19,911 bases of DNA, from NCBI GenBank assembly GCA_021796155.1, contig JAJYOO010000010.1, forward strand, positions 1-19,911, in the 5' to 3' direction. Positions 16,233-19,911 of this stretch are shown piece by piece; within the stretch, counting starts at the first letter, position 1; each line of letters starts with the position of its first letter. The notes below the pieces were generated by a model. It was not told the DNA's origin. It worked only from the letters and a program-made list of their open reading frames with translations, and made no database searches. This DNA comes from Chloroflexota bacterium (lineage in GTDB: Bacteria; Chloroflexota; Anaerolineae; Anaerolineales; Villigracilaceae). The position numbers were made by a program, and so were the translations under genes.

Positions 16233-16316
16233 ATGTCATTGCGAACGGCAATCTTATGTAACAATCGGTTAATCGTTTAGGAGATTGCCACGTCGCTTTG
16301 TTCCTCGCAATGACAT
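16233..16316. repeat. Palindromic interspersed repeat (REP/MITE-like, 'CATTGCGA' type)
   Basis: Perfect 12-bp terminal inverted repeats (ATGTCATTGCGA at 16233-16244 and its complement at 16305-16316) enclose a second 8-bp pair (GGCAATCT at 16247-16254, AGATTGCC at 16282-16289). The right half reads like interspersed repeats I recall from many bacterial genomes, ending in CTCGCAATGACA. The left half is shorter, so this is an asymmetric, probably decayed copy. It fills most of the gap between convergent genes ending at 16220 and 16326 and may also act as their transcription stop. It codes for nothing. Confidence 0.7.
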
Positions 16317-16325
16317 AGTGGCTCA

Positions 16326-17003
16326 CTATTTTTGTAAACAAGCAATCAATTGTTTCACCGCGCCTTGCGGCTCGGATTTCGTAATTGCCAGCACAGGCAC
16401 AGACACGCCGCCGAAAACATCTTGAGTATTATTGGTTTTCAAACGACGCGTCAAAATTCCAATCGAGCCGGGATTTCCCGCAACAGAATTCGACATGTTC
16501 TGCGCGCTGACAGCCAGCCGCGCTTGCGACGTTATAGATCGTCCAGCCATATCAATCTGATCAAAAACCTGTTGAATATCTTCACTCGAATCAAAAGTCC
16601 AAACTTGAACCGGCATGTCATTTCCACCCGCGTCTTTCCATGATGTGATTTGACCCGCAAACAAATCGCGCACTTGATTAGCTGACAAAGAGCTCACGCC
16701 GGCTTGCAGATTGACCACAACCAGAATCTCATCACTGCCAATTTGAAAAGCGGGCGTATTCAAACCTGCGGGCTGGCTAAGTCGAATTGTGATATCCGCA
16801 GAAGCCGGGTTCGATAAACTCACCGCAACGGATGAAGGCACACACTTATAAACATTTTGCAACCAAGGCGAGGCGGCTGATGTAGCATACACTTTTACAA
16901 CTTGAGTTACAGCCTGCGGCGTAGCTATCCCGCAGGCTGTAAGAAAAATTACTGCAAATAGACAAAGATTTCGAAGGAACAGCTTTCGATGATCCTTGTC
17001 CAT
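16326..17003 (-). CDS. PstS-like substrate-binding lipoprotein (degenerate phosphate site)
   Basis: A 225-residue predicted lipoprotein. The signal has a basic start and the lipobox LTAC (C24). The mature part follows the PBP-like fold of phosphate-binding PstS proteins. SLSANQVRDLFAGQITSWKDAGGNDMPVQVW corresponds to the conserved 'LS.eql..iFsG.itnW...gg' block, and NPGSIGILTRR corresponds to the late glycine-rich segment. However, the GSGTR loop that contacts phosphate is replaced by TFDSSEDIQQVF, so ordinary phosphate binding is doubtful. No pstCAB genes are adjacent. It lies 24 bp downstream of uppP on the same strand and is probably co-transcribed with it. I prefer the ATG at 17003; a TTG at 17024 would add seven residues ahead of a poor signal. 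Role unknown. Confidence 0.8.
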   Translation of the reverse strand: MDKDHRKLFLRNLCLFAVIFLTACGIATPQAVTQVVKVYATSAASPWLQNVYKCVPSSVAVSLSNPASADITIRLSQPAGLNTPAFQIGSDEILVVVNLQAGVSSLSANQVRDLFAGQITSWKDAGGNDMPVQVWTFDSSEDIQQVFDQIDMAGRSITSQARLAVSAQNMSNSVAGNPGSIGILTRRLKTNNTQDVFGGVSVPVLAITKSEPQGAVKQLIACLQK

Positions 17004-17027
17004 ATGGCACTCGCCGCAATTCAAAAC

Positions 17028-17831
17028 CTAAACAAATAAAAAGATCAGGCACAAAGCCGCTACAACCGCACAATATGCGGCAAAGACATACAGCGAATGT
17101 TTGCCGACATAATTAATCAGCCACTGAATGGACAGCCAACCGATGATTGCCGCAACGATAAATCCAATCGCAAGCGGAGCAATGATCGTGTGGAGGATAT
17201 GCGACTTGATGATGGACAACGATTCGTATCCACCCGCTGCCAACATGATCGGAGCCGCCATCAAGAATGCAAAGCGTGTCGCAGACGGACGGTCGAAGTT
17301 GCGCAACATACCGCCGGGAATGGTCGAACCGGAACGCGAAGCGCCGGGAAAAACGGCCAGCACTTGAAACAAGCCAATGATGAGACTGTCGAGCCAAGTC
17401 ATGGAGTCGAGGCCGCGTGCGCGCTTGCCGAGCCATTCAGCGATGAACAGCAAAACCGCGGCGGTAAATAGTCTGATAGCTGCCTCCATCAACGGATTCT
17501 GAAAAAGTCCTTGAACGACATCTTTGAGAAGTACGCCCGCGATGCCTGCGGGAATTGTGGCAATAATGATGTACCATGCCATTTTATTTTCCTGCGTGGA
17601 AAACGGTTTGGCAAAGAAGGCTTTGATCAACGACCAATAATCCTTCCAAAAATAAACAAGCAGTGCCGCGAGCGGACCAAGCTGGACGAGAACGAGAAAT
17701 GCAAACATGCCGGCGTCGGATGGGATATTGAAAATTCTCTGGACGATTAGCATGTGGGCCGTGGATGAGACCGGTATGAATTCTGTCAGGCCTTCGATAA
17801 TGCCGAGCAAAAGTGCATAGAAAATATTCAT
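17028..17831 (-). CDS. uppP: Undecaprenyl-diphosphatase UppP/BacA
   Basis: A 267-residue polytopic membrane enzyme that removes a phosphate from undecaprenyl pyrophosphate, recycling the lipid carrier for cell-wall glycan synthesis; overproduction is known to give bacitracin resistance. The two catalytic motifs are present: GIIEGLTEFIPVSSTAH near residues 10-26 (with Ala where many homologues have Gly) and VFPGASRSGSTIPGG near 160-174. About eight hydrophobic spans are seen, as in the family. AAGGA lies about 11 nt before the ATG. The PstS-like lipoprotein gene follows 24 bp downstream. The upstream neighbour, a four-helix-bundle gene, is separated by repeat-rich sequence. Confidence 0.95.
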   Translation of the reverse strand: MNIFYALLLGIIEGLTEFIPVSSTAHMLIVQRIFNIPSDAGMFAFLVLVQLGPLAALLVYFWKDYWSLIKAFFAKPFSTQENKMAWYIIIATIPAGIAGVLLKDVVQGLFQNPLMEAAIRLFTAAVLLFIAEWLGKRARGLDSMTWLDSLIIGLFQVLAVFPGASRSGSTIPGGMLRNFDRPSATRFAFLMAAPIMLAAGGYESLSIIKSHILHTIIAPLAIGFIVAAIIGWLSIQWLINYVGKHSLYVFAAYCAVVAALCLIFLFV

Positions 17832-17894
17832 TGAGTTGGTAATCCTTTGTGTGAGTTGGCGTTGGAATTAGATGATACCAGATTGTGGTGGAGG

Positions 17895-17934
17895 ATGGTT
17901 AATGGAGGATGGTTCATGGTTGGAGGCGTCATTA
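17895..17934 (+). repeat. Short tandem ATGGTT-type repeats, left flank of the four-helix-bundle gene
   Basis: The segment contains ATGGTTAATGGAGG (17895-17908) followed at once by ATGGTTCATGG (17909-17919) and GTTGGAGG. The first 14 bp recur exactly in inverted orientation at 18385-18398, and the second recurs with one mismatch at 18402-18412, on the other side of the four-helix-bundle gene. Confidence 0.7.
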
Positions 17935-17951
17935 TCCAAATTATCGAGGAA

Positions 17952-18398
17952 CTATGGTTCAGGTTCTTCGCGCACGTTATAACCTGACAGAAAATCTTTT
18001 TCTCCTTGTTTGGAGCGCTTAAGATAAGCAATGTAATTGTTAAGTAATTTGCCGATAGATTCTGCATGAAGCGTTAGCCGGTTATAAACATCATCTGGCA
18101 AATAACCTAAATCTTTAGCCAACGAAAGATGACCTTGCACTTCAGTCAAAGAACCGCGGGCGATATAACAAAACCGAACGTTGTCCAGAAAATGATAGCG
18201 GCCATGACCTTCAGCAATATTTGCCGGGACGCTAGAGGCTGCACGTTTCAATTGGTCGGCAAGGTTATATTTTTCACTGACGGGCAAACATGGAACAGCT
18301 TCTTTATAATAGATCGCGACGGCAAAGTCTTTTGCCCTCACCCACACATATCCAACTTGTCCAAATTCATAATGGTCATCTCGCCCTCCATTAACCAT
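17952..18398 (-). CDS. Four-helix-bundle protein (S23/IVP family)
   Basis: A 148-residue protein of the four-helix-bundle family first described from intervening sequences in 23S rRNA genes but mostly found as free-standing genes. The conserved core SEKYNLADQLKRAASSVPANIAEGHGRY (about 41-68) is diagnostic, followed by the ARGSLTEVQGHLSLAKDLGY helix and a final helix ending in LLNNYIAYLKRS. The structure is known to be a helical bundle; the cellular role is unknown. The apparent ATG (18398) lies inside a 14-bp repeat that also flanks the other end, and there is no Shine-Dalgarno before it, so the true start may be internal, for example GTG at codons 18 or 20. It lies 13 bp after tgt on the same strand. 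The repeats suggest a small inserted cassette. Confidence 0.88.
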   Translation of the reverse strand: MVNGGRDDHYEFGQVGYVWVRAKDFAVAIYYKEAVPCLPVSEKYNLADQLKRAASSVPANIAEGHGRYHFLDNVRFCYIARGSLTEVQGHLSLAKDLGYLPDDVYNRLTLHAESIGKLLNNYIAYLKRSKQGEKDFLSGYNVREEPEP

Positions 18399-18412
18399 GT
18401 TCCATGATCCAT
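18385..18412 (-). repeat. Inverted copy of the flanking repeat, right side of the four-helix-bundle gene
   Basis: Read on the minus strand this is ATGGATCATGG, a short gap, then ATGGTTAATGGAGG. The last 14 bp match 17895-17908 exactly, and the first 11 match 17909-17919 with one change. The annotated start codon of the four-helix-bundle gene and the last base of the tgt gene both fall in this segment. Confidence 0.7.
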
Positions 18413-19533
18413 TACACAGCAGTCAAACGTTTTGCATTATTAGACCACTGTTTCAACAATTCCGGCACTTTCTCCTCAAATGACCCATCTGCAATATAAC
18501 CGCGAATTTCTTCCATCAGTCTTATCAACGCCCGCAAGTTATGAATGGAAATCAGTGTTCCCGCCAATAATTCTTTCGCCACGATCAAATGGCGAATATA
18601 TCCGCGCGTGAAGGTTTGACAGGTATAGCAATCGCAAGTTTCATCAATCGGACGTTCGTCGCGGGCAAAGGAGGCATTCATCATATTCAAACGCCCTTCG
18701 GGAGCAAAAGCGGAATGATGCCGCGCCAGACGAGTCGGCAGGACACAATCGAAAATGTCCACGCCGCGCAAGACGCCATTAATCAAATCTTCGGGCGTGC
18801 CGACGCCCATCAGGTAGCGCGGTTTGTTTTCGGGCAGGAGCGGTTGAATCACATCGAGCATGTCGTGCATCTCTTTTTTCGTCTCCCCCACTGACAGTCC
18901 GCCGATGGCAATGCCCGGCGTATCGAGAGAGGAAATAAATTTAGCGGAAGCCGCTCGAAGGTCCGGATTGACGCCGCCTTGAACAATCCCGAACAAAGCC
19001 TGATCGTCGCGCCTCTTCGCTTTGACGCAGCGTTCCGCCCAGCGATGAGTCCGATCCATCGCAAGTTTTGTATACGCGTGGTCATTCGGATCGGAACATT
19101 CATCGAAGGCCATGATGATGTCTGCACCGAGGTTCTCTTGAATGGCAATGGACTTTTCGGGCGTGAAGCGATGCGTCGAACCGTCAATGTGACTCTTGAA
19201 GGTCACGCCATCGTCGTCAATCTTGCGAGTCTGCGCCAGCGAAAAAACCTGGAAGCCCCCTGAGTCGGTGAGCATGGGACGCGGCCATTGCATGAACTTA
19301 TGCAAGCCGCCCATGTCGCGGACGAGTTCGTCTCCGGGGCGAAGATAAAGATGATAGGTGTTGCTCAAGACAAGCGTGGCGTTGATGCCTTGGAGATGCT
19401 CGGGCGTAAGCGTCTTGACCGTGGCTTGCGTGCCGACCGGCGCGAAGACCGGTGTGAGTAAGTCGCCATGCGGCGTGGTGAAAATCCCGGTGCGGGCGCG
19501 GTCGTTTTTGGAAGTAATTTTGAATTCAAACAT
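18412..19533 (-). CDS. tgt: Queuine/preQ1 tRNA-guanine transglycosylase
   Basis: A 373-residue TIM-barrel enzyme that swaps guanine-34 of GUN-anticodon tRNAs for preQ1, a key step of queuosine synthesis. Marks in order: the substrate-site aspartate D90 in TDSGGFQVFSL, the base-binding ALFGIVQGG and GGLSVGE loops, the nucleophilic aspartate in DIFDCVLPTR, and the zinc site C300, C302, C305 (CDCYTC) with H331 in IHNL. The length is the usual one for bacterial Tgt. I start at ATG 19533 (MFEFKITSK); the frame extends to 19602, but those residues precede the conserved start and cross a promoter. A TATAAT box ends 7 nt before the ATG, suggesting a leaderless mRNA. No other queuosine genes (queA, queC-F) are in view. 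The four-helix-bundle gene follows after 13 bp. Confidence 0.95.
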   Translation of the reverse strand: MFEFKITSKNDRARTGIFTTPHGDLLTPVFAPVGTQATVKTLTPEHLQGINATLVLSNTYHLYLRPGDELVRDMGGLHKFMQWPRPMLTDSGGFQVFSLAQTRKIDDDGVTFKSHIDGSTHRFTPEKSIAIQENLGADIIMAFDECSDPNDHAYTKLAMDRTHRWAERCVKAKRRDDQALFGIVQGGVNPDLRAASAKFISSLDTPGIAIGGLSVGETKKEMHDMLDVIQPLLPENKPRYLMGVGTPEDLINGVLRGVDIFDCVLPTRLARHHSAFAPEGRLNMMNASFARDERPIDETCDCYTCQTFTRGYIRHLIVAKELLAGTLISIHNLRALIRLMEEIRGYIADGSFEEKVPELLKQWSNNAKRLTAV

Positions 19534-19540
19534 CGAGGCG

Positions 19541-19546
19541 ATTATA
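19541..19546 (-). promoter_or_regulatory. -10 element of tgt, positioned for leaderless transcription
   Basis: A perfect TATAAT on the minus strand is followed by CGCCTCG and then the ATG of tgt. With the usual 6-7 nt from box to start, transcription would begin at or next to the start codon. No Shine-Dalgarno lies in the 7-nt gap and the -35 region is weak. Confidence 0.5.
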
Positions 19547-19634
19547 AGCGATGTCGTTGTTCGACATTCGTAATTCGAGAATCGGATTGAAGCATTGTTC
19601 AACGATAAATGAGCCGGAAAATCAATCGTTCATA

Positions 19635-19640
19635 TATAAT
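19635..19640 (+). promoter_or_regulatory. Candidate -10 element of the nucleotidyltransferase gene
   Basis: A perfect TATAAT (in CATATATAATCAG) lies 26 bp before the first ATG at 19667 and 42 bp before the ATG at 19683. No good -35 hexamer is found at the usual distance. It is divergent from the tgt promoter, about 90 bp away. Confidence 0.4.
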
Positions 19641-19666
19641 CAGCCAATACGTACACAGGAGAAATC

Positions 19667-19696
19667 ATGATGAGGTATTTCCATGTTCAACGTTAG
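19667..19696 (+). other. Possible 9-codon leader ORF overlapping the nucleotidyltransferase start
   Basis: A strong AGGAGA site sits 5 nt before ATG ATG at 19667. This frame reads MMRYFHVQR and stops at TAG 19694-19696. The downstream gene starts in another frame at 19683 with its own GAGG site, inside this short ORF. The arrangement could couple translation of the two, or the longer gene may have a frameshift here. It is too short to claim as a functional peptide. Confidence 0.35.
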
Positions 19697-19911
19697 CTTT
19701 CGCGACCGAGTTCGCGACTATGTACTTCAACTCGCGTCATCTGACTCCCGTGTCGTGGCTGGAGCTGTTGTTGGTTCGTTGGCTCTCAGCGAAGGAGATC
19801 GCTGGTCGGACCTTGATTTGACGTTCGCGGTTGCGGACGAATTCTCCATGTATGACGTGCTCGAAGATTGGACACGTAACCTCGTCGAGGAATTTGACGC
19901 GGCGCATCTCT
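19683..19911 (+). CDS. Nucleotidyltransferase-domain protein, 3'-truncated by the window edge
   Basis: The first 76 residues of a polymerase-beta-type nucleotidyltransferase. The diagnostic glycine-serine loop and paired aspartates are present: VVGSLALSEGDRWSDLDLTF (residues 30-49), with GS at 31-32 and D43 and D45 as likely metal ligands. Such domains occur in aminoglycoside nucleotidyltransferases and in MNT-like antitoxin enzymes. The spacing, with a small serine-rich insert before DLD, looks more like the former or like stand-alone proteins of unknown substrate. The ATG at 19683 is preceded by GAGG at 7 nt spacing, and the frame is closed by a TGA just upstream (19671-19673), so this start is well determined. 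The missing C-terminus prevents closer assignment. Confidence 0.75.
   Translation, partial: MFNVSFRDRVRDYVLQLASSDSRVVAGAVVGSLALSEGDRWSDLDLTFAVADEFSMYDVLEDWTRNLVEEFDAAHL

Noticed and set aside
17952..18398. Intervening sequence of a 23S rRNA gene, as implied by the family name of the four-helix-bundle protein
   Set aside because: No rRNA sequence flanks the gene; it lies between tgt and uppP, as a free-standing member of the family.

Overview
The window looks like a chromosomal segment of a Chloroflexota bacterium, most likely of the class Anaerolineae. This is an inference, not a search result. It rests on secreted proteins with Thr/Pro-rich linkers, a 7TM-PAS-GGDEF signalling protein, and a mix of house-keeping and orphan genes typical of that group. 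There is no rRNA, tRNA, CRISPR array or recognisable transposase. Coding density is high and no gene-free stretch exceeds 300 bases. The longest gaps are 4814-5034 (221 bp), 7851-8051 (201 bp) and 3050-3229 (180 bp).

Layout, left to right. (1) 1-1712, plus strand: the 3' part of rarA (replication-fork AAA+ ATPase), then a histidine phosphatase. They end at a perfect bidirectional hairpin terminator shared with the convergent VOC-family gene. (2) 1770-3049, minus: a VOC protein with a very good sigma-70-type promoter, and a PIG-L/LmbE zinc deacetylase. (3) 3230-6177, plus: a membrane diguanylate cyclase and a PLP-dependent cystathionine gamma-synthase-like enzyme, which ends at a second bidirectional terminator. 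(4) 6228-9744: an envelope-type cluster of poorly known proteins. It holds a SUMF1-fold lipoprotein with a Cys-rich repeat tail (minus), a divergently transcribed single-pass protein with a 10-residue cytoplasmic repeat (plus), and a zinc-ribbon protein with a lectin-like beta domain (plus). (5) 9817-13138: a multidomain SAM methyltransferase (plus) whose 3' end overlaps a convergent acetoacetate-CoA ligase (minus) by 56 bp. (6) 13216-16220: a two-gene ABC-2 exporter operon (minus, own terminator), diverging from an ArsB/NhaD-type anion permease (plus). (7) 16233-16316: a palindromic interspersed repeat. (8) 16326-19533, all minus: tgt, a four-helix-bundle (S23/IVP family) gene inside short inverted and tandem repeats, uppP, and a PstS-like lipoprotein. 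(9) 19683-end, plus: the start of a nucleotidyltransferase, cut by the window edge.

The genes do not form one pathway. The parts most worth following up are the 6228-9744 cluster of orphan envelope-type proteins, the repeat-bounded four-helix-bundle gene, and the palindromic repeat. Short leaders and one apparently leaderless promoter (tgt) also stand out.
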